DNA from: Glandiceps talaboti
Lineage: Eukaryota; Hemichordata; Enteropneusta; Spengelidae
NCBI RefSeq assembly: GCF_964340395.1
Contig: NC_135555.1
Span: 13,644,746-13,708,745, forward strand
DNA: 64,000 nucleotides
Direction of reading: 5' to 3'
Shown: positions 26,731 through 54,671 of the stretch, piece by piece
Position numbering within the stretch: position 1 is the first letter of the stretch
How the letters are laid out: every line of letters starts with the position of its first letter
The notes under the pieces: generated by a model
Seen by the model: only the letters and a program-made list of their open reading frames with translations
Told to the model about the DNA's origin: nothing
Databases searched by the model: none
Made by a program: the position numbers and the translations under genes

Positions 26731-26870
26731 TGCGTTTTCTACTATTTTATTAGCAGACGGTCCACCTTGCTGTTTTCAAGTGCTTCTATTTTATTAACAG
26801 ACGGTCTACCTTACAGCTTTGAGTGCTTCTACCACCTTACTAGCTGATGGTCTACTTGCAGGATTCTCAT
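26731..26870. repeat. Micro-tandem repeat spanning the PBK stop codon
   Basis: Three diverged units of about 43-50 bases (starting near 26731, 26781 and 26824) share TGCTTCT, a TTA(T/C)TA(G/A)C segment, GA(C/T)GGTCTAC and CTTGCAG-like ends. The third encodes the last PBK helix (VVEAL region read on the minus strand). The second holds the stop codon and an AATAAA (minus strand). The first is 3' UTR. Confidence 0.65.
26746..26751 (-). terminator. Candidate PBK polyadenylation signal
   Basis: AATAAA on the minus strand about 55 bases after the stop codon. A second AATAAA sits only about 15 bases after the stop in the neighbouring repeat unit. Confidence 0.4.
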
Positions 26871-28139
26871 TGGTGCATAAATAGAATAACTCTATCAGTG
26901 GTTGGTAGGCAGGATTGTCAAGTAATTCATCTTCATCAGGGATCAAGGGTCGACTACCGAGTGCTGCGTTAAACTTTTCCTCGGCTAAACTGTCATCAAA
27001 GCTCTCATCATCTGTGTAATCTGAAATGAACCATTTATTTGACTAAATACTAGATTGCTCTTAAGGGACAATTCCAGAAGAAATTAAACCAAATTTTTGT
27101 ATTACAGTTATGTATTTATCCGATCTACGGTTACAAAATGGGATCTCAAAAGAGGGCTGTCCTTCACGGTTCCATGTCAATGCAGGAGAAAACCTGGGGA
27201 AAACATACATTGTTTGTTAGAGTTAAACTGAATGACACTCTTCATACAATAAGTAAGGCATATTTACAACCAGTGACAGGCAAGCATTTACAATCGGGAC
27301 TTGTTACAAACAGGGAAAGTAAATAAATGAATTGGATTAATAACACTTGGCACAGCATGTTGGAACAGCAGAGACTTGTATTACATTTCATGGTTTGATA
27401 AGAAGTTTTAAGGCATCGTTATGTGTACATGAAATGCCAGGGGAACTTGAAATGCATTTGTGAATGCAAGCTCTCATGTAAAGAGTAGTATAGTTCCAAC
27501 ATTTTGTACCAAGTGTTATGCCAATCCATTTATTTACTTTCCCTGTTTGTAACAAGTTTCGCTTGTAAATGCTTGCCTGTCGCTGGTTGTAATCAAACCC
27601 AGACTTGGCTCAAAAACCTTGACCAACAGTGTTAAGACAAAATAGTTTAAAAACCCAGTCATCGACAAACTCAAGTTGAGAAAAAATACAGTCTTTATAC
27701 AGAATTATTTCATAATTTTTTTTATCTCAGAAGCACAAGATTGCCTGGGAAATATTTATGAAGTTGAAACTGTGCTGTATTGACACAGACAGGCCCTATC
27801 TTGTAAAGGACTCAGAGTTACCATCTAGAAGTTACCTTCTGCCCTGATACAAGTTCAACTAGTGTTGTAAATAACTTACCTAGTAAATCTATGTGGGGTA
27901 TTGACAATGCCAACATTTCCCATATAATCAATCCATAAGAAAAAATATCAGCTTTATCAGTGATTTCAGCCCCTATGACAGCTTCCTTACATTTCCAGGG
28001 ATCACTACCAATGTAGAAATCACCTCTATTCTGTATATGACAATGGAAACACAACACTGAATGTGATAATATTGCGGTGGGTTACAATTATTTGATCCCA
28101 AACTATCTGTTGGGTTTTTATGCAAGTACAGAAGCAAAG

Positions 28140-28217
<78 letters not shown>

Positions 28218-28255
28218 CGCAAGCGTGCATGTGTGTCTGTCTGTCTCTCTTTGTC

Positions 28256-28325
<70 letters not shown>

Positions 28326-30563
28326 TGGATATTTGTGTGTACTTTATGAGCACTAAGGTCTCTGTTACAAGGTCTCAGTTTAAATTTCAATATAAGAATA
28401 TTAGTAATTCACCAACAATGACTTGTTTATTTGAACTTCATTTATACTATAGTGTGAAGGGAGATTGCATCTTCACATGATGTAGAATTAACATTTCTTA
28501 GTTTCATTTTTCATGTGTACACAAAGTGTCTATAAATGGCATCTTTGTTTTTTTAACCTTTCAGATAGTTTACCTTGCAGATATAAACTACAAGTACAGC
28601 ATAGTATTACACAAAATTCAAATCAACTCTGTCAATCTTACCTTGAGACCGGACAGATCTTCCTTAAGTTGTAAAGCCACTCCAAAGTCACAGAGTTTGA
28701 CTGAATTAAAGTCTCCAGTTATGAGAACATTGCCACTTTTTAAATCACCATGTAAAAGTTTCTTGTCATTATGAAGATACTTCAAAGCTTCTGCTACAGA
28801 TAATGCTACTTTGTACATCTGGTCTGCTGGAAAGGCACCTGTAAACAACAACAACAACAACAACAACAAAAACAACTCACTAAGAGTGTACTTGTAAACA
28901 AAAACAAAAACAATGCACTAAGAGTGTACCTGTAAACAACAAAACAACAACAAGAACTCACTGTGAGCGTACCTGTAAACAATAACTAAAACAACACCTT
29001 ACTGTATATGCAACTATTAACAACAAAAACAACTCACTGAGAGTACACCTGCAAACAACAACAAATTCAGTTCATGTGAGTGCATCTTGCAAACGATAAC
29101 AAAACAGCTCAGTCACTTGAGAGCATCAACAGTAAATGTATCATTCAATCTTTCAATTTACCTATTTTTAATATACATTGTACTACACCATTAAAGGCTA
29201 TAAAATGTAATGTTTACTTGCAATACCTTCATCATTGTCTTGGCGTTCATCTATGAGATCCTGAAGTGACTGTTCACCATTTTCCATGGACAGACAAAGG
29301 TGACCATCTGGTGCTTTGGTGAAGCCACGATATCCTACAATGTTGGGGTGATCTAATTTCTGAAAATAGAGAAGACACATTAAAAGAGACTGCAGACCTA
29401 CATTTTGATACATGTTAGGTAAAAGTTTTATAGGAAGTCCCAACAAGTGTGGCTGATAGGGCAGCATGACAAGTGTGACTGATTGGACAGCACAAGTCAC
29501 ATCCTACAGATTCATGGAGTTATCATGAATTCCTTTAAGTCTTACCTTCAATATTTCTGCTTCTTTTTTCAATCTTCTTTCCATGTTTTTTCCAAGTGTC
29601 TTAGTTTTTGCCTTTACTTTTTTGATGGCCCATGGTGATCTGATGCTACCACTTGGCATGGGACTCCTGAAAACAATTCACAAACACAAAAGTATTTTGT
29701 TATCAATTCAATTTGACCTATCACATCTCATCTTGTTATGAAATACATACTTAGTGACTGGACACACATTACATGGGCGAGGAGGTCAGTTCTGTGTGTG
29801 AAAACGATTGATCCACCCCCCCCCCCCACCCCAAGACCTTGACGACCACCCCTCTGTCATTGGAACATTTGATCAAACATATTGTATTATTGAACAAAAA
29901 CAGTGATCCTTCCCAAAATACTTGCATGAAAAATAGTGATACTCCCTCCAAAAAAAACCCCACCGTTGTGACCGCTCCATCCCCTCACCTGTAATTTGTG
30001 TCCACAGTTCTAGTTCTAATATCATATTCATAAGACTTGTTCTGATAGGTAGGGCCATGGAGGTATAAGAGGAGATACATACTGTCTTCCATGGTTGGGT
30101 TAAATATATTTTGTTACAATTTACCACTTCTTAAATTGTATTTAAGATTTTCATATGTACAATTTACGAACTCTTTATTTTTTCGTGATTATTTCTCTAT
30201 AAAGACCTCCATTGTCACGTGTCACAATCACATTCAACATACAGCTTATCATCATTAACTTATGGTTTTACGAAACAAATAAAATGCCAAAATGTCCTGT
30301 CAAGACGTATCCTCCTAAAAAGACTTTACAGATGATCGTATATACTTTACTTGAAACAACAGTCCGTCAAAATAACTGATCAAATGATTGTTTGATAATG
30401 ATATGAATATTCACCTTTGATATAGGTAGACTGTAACTCCAGTTCCACAGCCCAATTTCTTCATAAATGGCGATGCGGGAATAGTTATTGCGGGAGATGC
30501 AACTGGCAAACGACTTTTTCTTGAAGTGTGAATGGGCGTCTTAAATTCTGCGGTGCCTGCCAT
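26806..30563 (-). CDS. PBK: PBK/TOPK mitotic serine/threonine kinase, complete
   Basis: Six minus-strand exons, 30563-30415, 29666-29546, 29359-29218, 28838-28642, 28030-27880 and 27020-26806, keep phase throughout and give 324 residues; human PBK has 322. Features: FKTP with T9 at the position of the CDK1 site in human PBK; INIPASPFM-like [17 protein letters not shown] with the glycine loop; WAIKK (K65); [21 protein letters not shown] catalytic loop; CDFG, where human has [33 protein letters not shown]; and [12 protein letters not shown]. The C-terminus ends KAVR and lacks the PDZ-binding ETDV of human PBK. Family knowledge: a MAPKK-like kinase phosphorylated by CDK1 in mitosis. The exon 3 donor is GTAAAC at 29212-29217; a GTATTG six bases upstream would remove two residues in frame. 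Head to head with CEP89. Confidence 0.96.
27264..27592. mobile_element. ~330-bp MITE with long terminal inverted repeats, inside the last PBK intron
   Basis: Near-perfect inverted repeats of about 80 bp: TTACAACCAGTGACAGGCAA (27264) pairs with GCCTGTCGCTGGTTGTAA (ending 27592), and pairing runs through the TTACAAACAGGGAAAGTAAA block. The interior has no ORF. A diverged copy lies at about 264-545. Confidence 0.85.
28144..28322. repeat. Split (GT)n microsatellite in PBK intron 4
   Basis: Two pure GT tracts (28144-28214 and 28258-28322) separated by 43 bp of imperfect repeat. They lie between the DFG-loop exon and the activation-segment exon. Confidence 0.97.
28836..29105. repeat. Array of duplicated splice-acceptor segments in PBK intron 3
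   Basis: Read on the minus strand, the real exon 4 acceptor is TTGTTTACAG/GTG. Upstream in the intron the same motif recurs with drift at about 28887, 28926, 28971, 29046 and 29088 (TTGTTTACAGGTAC-like), separated by AAC-rich spacers and AACTCACTNAGAGT blocks. This looks like a tandem repeat seeded from the acceptor. Confidence 0.7.
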
Positions 30564-30720
30564 TTGTGATCCGTAAAATGAAAAAATTCACAACTTTATT
30601 AGTTATAAGAACTTGTTTACAAGTTTGAATTTTGCACTTCCGCTAATAGAGTGGCATTGTGGGTAATTGCGGACTTTCCAGCCGTAGAGTATGAGGGCAG
30701 TAGTGCAGCTACTTATTTTT
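30564..30720 (-). promoter_or_regulatory. PBK proximal promoter with ZNF143-like and ETS-like sites
   Basis: Read on the minus strand, TACCCACAATGCC (30653-30665) matches the core of the Staf/ZNF143 motif about 90 bases upstream of the ATG. CGGAAGTG (30635-30642) is an ETS-type site about 72 bases upstream. No TATA box. Assignment is by motif only. Confidence 0.45.
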
Positions 30721-31168
30721 ACTCCCCATGAGCTACTCCCTCCCTATTCATCGAGTAAAAGTATGTATCAAGTATGATGCATGGATGAGAAACCGTTAAT
30801 TTGGTATTTTTTGAGAAATAAAATTTTGCTTTGTTTATTTTTTATTTTCATTTATTTAATTATTTAATTATTTATTTATTACACCTTTGCAACGGTACAT
30901 AAAAAGTTATTAAAAAAGATAAAATATACAGACACAGAACAAGGTGACATGCCAATCCAATCAAACAAATCAACAAGAAACAAGAATGGTACTCCCTTGT
31001 TTTCGACTTAAAAACATATCGTGAAACAACATAGCATAAGTCCATGTTTGTGTCTCAATAAATTGCAAGTTTTGTTATATTGTATGTATTATCCATAGGA
31101 ACTGTCCACCCGTAAACTACGGATTTATAGTTGTCACGTCAGCATTTGTTTTAGCGCTTACTTCCGCC

Positions 31169-31267
31169 ATGGAAGTATCACCGACAACAGTCAACAGTCT
31201 AGTAATCCTTTTTATAATGACAGTTACTATAGTATACTTTAGAAAATGGTTGGAGGTCGATGGCTGA
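31169..31267 (+). CDS. Candidate 32-residue single-pass membrane microprotein
   Basis: An ATG in a strong Kozak context (TTCCGCCATGG) opens a 32-codon frame ending in TGA at 31265-31267. The translation has a short acidic/polar N-terminus (MEVSPTTVNS), a hydrophobic stretch of about 15 residues (LVILFIMTVTIVYF) and a basic/aromatic juxtamembrane end (RKWLEVDG). This is the layout of a small single-pass membrane peptide. Just upstream are CACGTCA, a CRE-like half-site, and CTTCCG, an ETS-like core. I do not recognise a family. It could instead be a chance ORF or the first exon of a spliced transcript, although no good donor follows. It lies in the PBK-CEP89 divergent interval. Confidence 0.4.
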   Translation: MEVSPTTVNSLVILFIMTVTIVYFRKWLEVDG

Positions 31268-31881
31268 CACTATCCTCTACTCAGATTAAATGCCAATTTA
31301 TGATGCAACGTTTGTAATAATATTAGGCTTTCGTACTTGAATACGAGTGTCTCCACCAATGATTAGTTTTGTGAATTAAATAGCATGAAAAATGCAATTA
31401 AGGTTGAGATGCAGGTTCGTCAGCTCATTTTTCCTCCATCACATTTCACAGTAAAGACAAGATAAATACACCATTTTTTTTCATTAATTATGTCGAGTCT
31501 TTGTATGAAGTTGTGGTTTCTGTGGTGATTTTTTACATTTTTAACCACATTATTGATCTATACCCAAAACCTGTGATTTTCACTTAAAGCTATTTAACTG
31601 TTACAAACAGTTGAATATAGTCCTCTTTTCAACTTTAAATGAAAGCTATGTACATAAACAAAAAAACGTTCCTCCGGATTTTTTATTTTGTCTCTCATTG
31701 TCTTGTTATAATCATCCAAAGTTGTATTAGTAATATCACAGGCCCTGGAGTTTACGGTTCCAATCACAGTCAGTGGCCAGTGGAGAAGAATGGCTCCATT
31801 CACGATTCTTTTTGGACTAAAAAAGATCAGATGAATTATATAGTGATGCACATTTTGTTTAAATTTGTCATGAATTTGATC

Positions 31882-32212
31882 GAAAAGCATCGATTTAATT
31901 AAAACACAATTTAATTAAACTATTGCATGTTGTAATTAACTACCATGTATTCCATCCACGTTTGTTTTTATCAGGGAAAGCACCAAGTTAATTAAAACAC
32001 AACACAATTATTCCATACTCAACTTGTTTTTAATGAACTGAAAAACCGATTTAATTAAAAATGCAATGGAATTAATTCCCACGTGTGCCATCTACGTTTA
32101 TTTCAACACGAATTGGAAAGCGTCGATTTAATTAAACAGCTGTGTGTTCCAGCTACAAGTTGTTGTTGAATTAACCAATTTAATTAAAAATGCAAATTAA
32201 TTAAATTACCGA
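31882..32212. repeat. TTAATTAA-rich degenerate repeat upstream of CEP89
   Basis: Five units of about 55-95 bases begin near 31882, 31977, 32041, 32117 and 32171 with AAAGC(A/G)TCGATTTAATTAAA-like sequence. Each brings one or more TTAATTAA palindromes, with other TAATTA cores between them. The CCACGTTTGTTTTTATCAGG and CTACGTTTATTTCAACACG segments also repeat. Confidence 0.7.
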
Positions 32213-32262
32213 CTAACGACGACGACTGCAATGGATATTTACATGCAACAATCGACTCTCTG

Positions 32263-32425
32263 AGCTTGGCCTAGCTGCAATAATTGTAGCGTCTTGTTGC
32301 GGTTTTGTGGGGTTTTTCGTGCGGTGCGGGTTAAACACAAAAACTTAAAAAGTCACCAAAACAGACGAAAAACCCCACAAAACCGCAACAAGACGCTACA
32401 ATCATTGCAGCTAAGCTTAGCCTAG
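32263..32425. mobile_element. Long inverted repeat (foldback) 300 bp upstream of CEP89
   Basis: Left arm 32271-32323 (CTGCAATAATTGTAGCGTCT, then CTTGTTGCGGTTTTGTGGGG and TTTTTCGT) pairs almost perfectly with the right arm (about 32368-32420), leaving a loop of about 45 bases. Arms are near identical, which suggests a young element or a conserved hairpin. Confidence 0.85.
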
Positions 32426-32639
32426 CCCGAAACTAATCGGTTGGTCATTGGCAAATTTCAGATTTCCACAAAAGTTCATCTTAAAACCATATATATATAT
32501 TAGAGATATTTTCATGACAAAACAACCAGACAAACCGGGAGGGGGGGGGGGAGTTCAACCTCGCGATCCAACGGGCATTGGCGAAGTACAGGTAACTACA
32601 AAAATAAACATCTGACAAAAGTTCAACAGGTACGAGGGA

Positions 32640-32716
32640 TTCCCCAGCCTCGACATCATTTCACTTAATGGGCATGCGCAGAGAGGTCAGCTTGTTTGAA
32701 TATTTTTATAGTAAGA
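32640..32716 (+). promoter_or_regulatory. CEP89 proximal promoter with NRF1-like site
   Basis: GGCATGCGCA (32671-32680) matches the NRF1 half-palindrome about 37 bases upstream of the CEP89 ATG. No TATA box is apparent. Motif evidence only. Confidence 0.4.
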
Positions 32717-50919
<18,203 letters not shown>

Positions 50920-50940
<21 letters not shown>

Positions 50941-51250
50941 TTCACTGATTCAAATGAACGGAAAAACTGATCACTATCTATTCACACCTTTCCATTCCAT
51001 TCTATGTTGATCTGTTCTCTGCAACCTAGCTCCCACAAAGGAAATGGAAATGTCAGTTAAACTGAAATATACATAAAACCCATCTCATCAGAGTGACAAT
51101 TAAGTCATGAAATGTACAGAAAATTGACCACCCCTATTTTTACCGTAGACTTTCTTTTCAATTGCATTCCATATTGAGCTGTTCTTGGCAACCTCACAAA
51201 AGGAAATGGACATCTCAATTCTAAACTGAAATATACATAAAATGACAACC
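50920..51250. repeat. ~163-bp tandem duplication covering the CEP89 stop codon
   Basis: CTCATCAGAAAGTGACAA (last CEP89 codons, 50920) recurs as CTCATCAGAGTGACAA at 51083. The following TTCCATTC...GGAAATGGA...GAAATATACATAAAA blocks also repeat with an offset of about 163. Confidence 0.75.
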
Positions 51251-51519
51251 AATGTCCTGTTCATAGTATGGTGACACTGCCAGACCAAATTGATTGTAAA
51301 TTATCTTGTATGGTCTCATGCTGTGGCTGCCTATGTATGACTCATAATTACAAGCGATGGCTGCATGTACTTTAAACAGGGACTTGCTGCATGATTCAAC
51401 TTTGTACGTTTTTCATTTCAGAAAGGTATTTGGTTTTAACATTCAACTTTTGTATAGTTTGGTACGGCATTTTGATACTTGTATTGACAGTACATTTTTG
51501 AAAACAATCCTCAGAAAGA

Positions 51520-51525
51520 AATAAA
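51520..51525 (+). terminator. Candidate CEP89 polyadenylation signal
   Basis: AATAAA about 580 bases after the CEP89 stop codon, before the TIR element at 51676. Confidence 0.4.
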
Positions 51526-51675
51526 AAGCCTGAGAGATCTAGTGTCAAACACAATGGAAGCCTTTAGCCTCAGACAACCAAGTGGTGGGTGTTCAAGTTT
51601 TAGCATAGCAGGTGAATATATATTTTGTATTTTCTTACCATACATAGGCAATTTTAAGTTTTGTCACGATTACTT

Positions 51676-52026
51676 TTAAAGGAGAATGTGTGACCATGCA
51701 CTGCAGGAAATAAAGGCATTTTCATAAACTTTTGGTTCTGGATATTGAGCAGAACATGAATAACTATAACTCTCAAGTGCTTATTTAATGCCTTCAAAAG
51801 AACATTCATGAATATTTATGTTCTTGCTTTACATATATATTACATACTGATTCCCATGAGACAAACATGCCCATGGCAACTTACACTGAACAATGAATGA
51901 GGAACAAGTTTCAATATGGTGTTTCTTGGCAGTCGTGTGTGATACTGTTGTAAAATCGCGACATGACTTTCCAAAACCCAAAGTTTACAAAAATATGTTT
52001 ATTTTCTGCAGTGGTGGTCCCCTTTA
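51676..52026. mobile_element. ~350-bp TIR element (TTTAAAGG family)
   Basis: The left terminus TTTTAAAGGAGAATGTGTGA, with ACTGCAGGAAATAAA and TTCATAAACTTTTGGTTCTG, pairs with the right terminus through CCAAAACCCAAAGTTTACAA, ATTTTCTGCAGTGGTGG and TCCCCTTTAA. The TTAA at the ends hints at a TTAA-target superfamily. The interior has no long ORF. Confidence 0.7.
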
Positions 52027-53003
52027 ACATATTTTGCCATGTAAGTATTATCATCATGTGCTGTATGTTATTTTATGTTATATGTTTATATGGTGCCGAT
52101 ATACAGAGATTTTGTATTTTTATGCATTGCAGGGTTTGTCACTGTTTTGTAAAATAAAGAACAGTATTAATTAAAGTTAACAAAGGAGGAACATGGACTG
52201 TATTGTTATAAAATATAAATTTAAATATTTAAAAAAAAAAAGTGTCTCAGAGACTACTTGCAAATAGACTACCAGAAACACAGTAATGTCTAAGACGTTT
52301 AGCAGCCTACCTGATATTTTACAGTGCTCTACTATGCATTCAAAATGATAAGATCTGATTTTCTTTTTGACTTACTGTGAATGTCGATGTCGTGAAAGTA
52401 TTATCAAAAAGTTTGTATTCTAGTATGGTGATGTTGTAAATAGTAATGAAATGTAAAACTGTTATGTTTTTATGTAAATTAATCAGACATATATATGTTA
52501 ATCATACCAATAGACTTGTGCAGTGGTTTATTAATTGATAGCAGTTCAAAGGTTATTGCACTATTTGTAGTAGGGCAAAGGTTACTGCATCACTGATAGG
52601 AGGTTAAAGGTTACTGGAACATCAATCATAGAAGCTTGAATCATCAAGGGGGATTTTTGTATACATAGTACATCCCACAGAGCTAATTTGATAGATAGTA
52701 AGGGACGTGGAGCAAGAAAAATCTAGAAAAATAGTTTTTTAACAATTCTTACTGCTACTTGTGGATTGTATAAAATGTGTATCATAGTAAATTATCAAGG
52801 ATCTATAGCATTTTTATCATTTTAATGATGATGTGTACTTTAACTTTTCATAATTGGTGTAATATTTTATTTGCATTGCATGTATGTATTTCATAGTGTA
52901 AATTGGTTACAAAACTTGTGAGCAACTCACATCAGTTAATATGTATTCTTGAAAGTGATTATTGGTATTTACCATAAAGCAAATGTCAAATCCTGTATAC
53001 CAT
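52027..53003. other. Intergenic stretch downstream of CEP89
   Basis: AT-rich, no gene recognised. A short degenerate triplication of AGG(T/C)TAAAGGTTACTG lies near 52540-52620. Confidence 0.5.
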
Positions 53004-53012
53004 GGTAATGTA

Positions 53013-53120
53013 TAGACTGTAAAATACGTTGTGACGTTTCGCCCTCACCGGCCTCCTCTCACACTGGGAGGGCTTGGTCGATGTGTGAGGGCGCGCCATC
53101 ATGGTGTACCTTACAGACTA
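53013..53120. mobile_element. 108-bp MITE with 9-bp target duplication, GCCCTCAC family, copy 2
   Basis: The termini TAGACTGTAAAATAC and GTACCTTACAGACTA are inverted, and the inner GCCCTCACCGG/GTGAGGGCGC arms pair. The exact direct repeat GGTAATGTA lies at 53004-53012 and 53121-53129. Co-linear with 26315-26424. Confidence 0.85.
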
Positions 53121-53129
53121 GGTAATGTA

Positions 53130-54095
53130 TAGCCTCTGGAGAAGGCTGAATGGTTGCTATGGCAAGTGTGTTCTCTCCACTCGGTGTAGAGTTAGTTTTT
53201 ACCAGGTCAACCATCCCGCCTACTACGGAGGTTAACAGTAATATTATTTTCAAAGATTTACTGGTACATGGTATCACTTTTAGGAAAAGACCACCAAACC
53301 GCAACAATATATACCGACCCACATTAATAATATTGTTGTCATATTATCAATTATATACTGTTAGTCATATTACATGTAATATAAATGTATGGTGTAAAGT
53401 TGAATTGCAAGACCTTTATTTTTATAGAATATAGCATATTACTGTACTTCAAAAAAAATATGCCATCAACAGGCTACTGAGAGAAGTCCATCCATCCATA
53501 TTGTGGTTAAAGCTTGCATCATTTCAAACTTTTTAAAGTTTCCTGCATGCATATACACCAACAGGACTTAGATTTATAATGTTTATATGTATATTAGTAT
53601 CAGCAGAAATTAACTATCAGTACTTAGCTGCCTTACATTATCCAATCTCTACTGCAAATAGTCTGTTAGGAACGATGTGTCGTACCATATACTAAACAGC
53701 ACTCTGAAGAGAGGGCTGATTCACAGTCCCTCGGTGGCTGATTATAGGGCTGAATGACAAAACGTATCATACAGTCTACACTTCCTATTATTTGCACAGT
53801 GGCTGTCCATATTCCAATCCACATAACATTTTTTGTAAGTTATGGGTATGTTTGACAGTGTTACTCTGGTACCCGTCCATTAATAGTCTTTTTTCTGCTT
53901 GTCACGAACTACTGGTTATGGAGTACTTAAATTTCTCATTTTTCTCTTGTAAATTCTCTTTATAAATATTTAATTCATAGATAATTATTTGAAAGAATGG
54001 AGAATAAATTTCATTATGAAACAAGTGTTGTGGCATGAACACAATGTGTGTGTGTTCATGTGCATGCAGCTGCATATGTAAACACATTTGTAAAA
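53130..54095. other. Intergenic stretch between CEP89 and TRIM
   Basis: No gene recognised; ordinary AT-rich sequence. The translations of 87 and 94 codons near 53060-53434 look non-coding. Confidence 0.5.
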
Positions 54096-54165
54096 GTATG
54101 TATGTATGTATGTATGTATGTATGTATGTATGAATGTAGGTAGGTAGGCAGGCAGGCAGGCATGA
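54096..54165. repeat. Stepped tetranucleotide microsatellite
   Basis: A TATG run passes into GTAG and then GCAG units, a graded series in which each block differs from the previous one by one base. Weak TATG-rich sequence continues to about 54240. Confidence 0.9.
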
Positions 54166-54282
54166 GTTTGTACGAGTCCATGCATGCGCGTATATGTATG
54201 TGTGTATGACTATCAGTATGTATGTATGTGCATGTATGATGCATGCTAATGTGAGGATGAGGGTGTGAGAAGGTCATTGTGG

Positions 54283-54560
54283 ACCCATTTAATGTATTTC
54301 CAGTCAAACAAATCTACCAGGGTGTTATTATACCAGGTTGAAAAGACAGTTTATTAGAAAACAATATGCATAAATCATATACAACATTTCTGAAACATCC
54401 CAATAAGAACTTCAATAAAAACATAAATTTTGAAGATGGTTTTTGAAGCTTTTCTTAAGTAAAATAAATTTACACAAAGTGAAAGTGGAATGAATGTAGG
54501 AAGATAATATAAATCTGGAAATTTTTGCTAAATACTTATTTTCAAGTTGTGACTAAAATT
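54283..54560. repeat. TRIM-flanking duplication copy A (3' side of TRIM)
   Basis: About 280 bases, including CTACCAGGGTGTTATTATAC and AAAATAAATTTACACAAAGT, match 57659-57951 in the same orientation. It lies just past the TRIM stop codon and on the minus strand contains AATAAA near 54347, so it probably includes the TRIM 3' UTR. Confidence 0.9.
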
Positions 54561-54671
54561 ATTTCACTGATAACATTATCTCTTTGTTTATGTATCATAT
54601 AGTTTACCCCTGGATATAGAGTCAACTTGGTAGTTTTAATAGTTTTGTTTGGTATTTTGTCTTTGTTCATC

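Noticed and set aside
27138-27326. 62-codon plus-strand frame
   Set aside because: It extends into the long terminal inverted repeat of the MITE at 27264-27592, antisense to a PBK intron.
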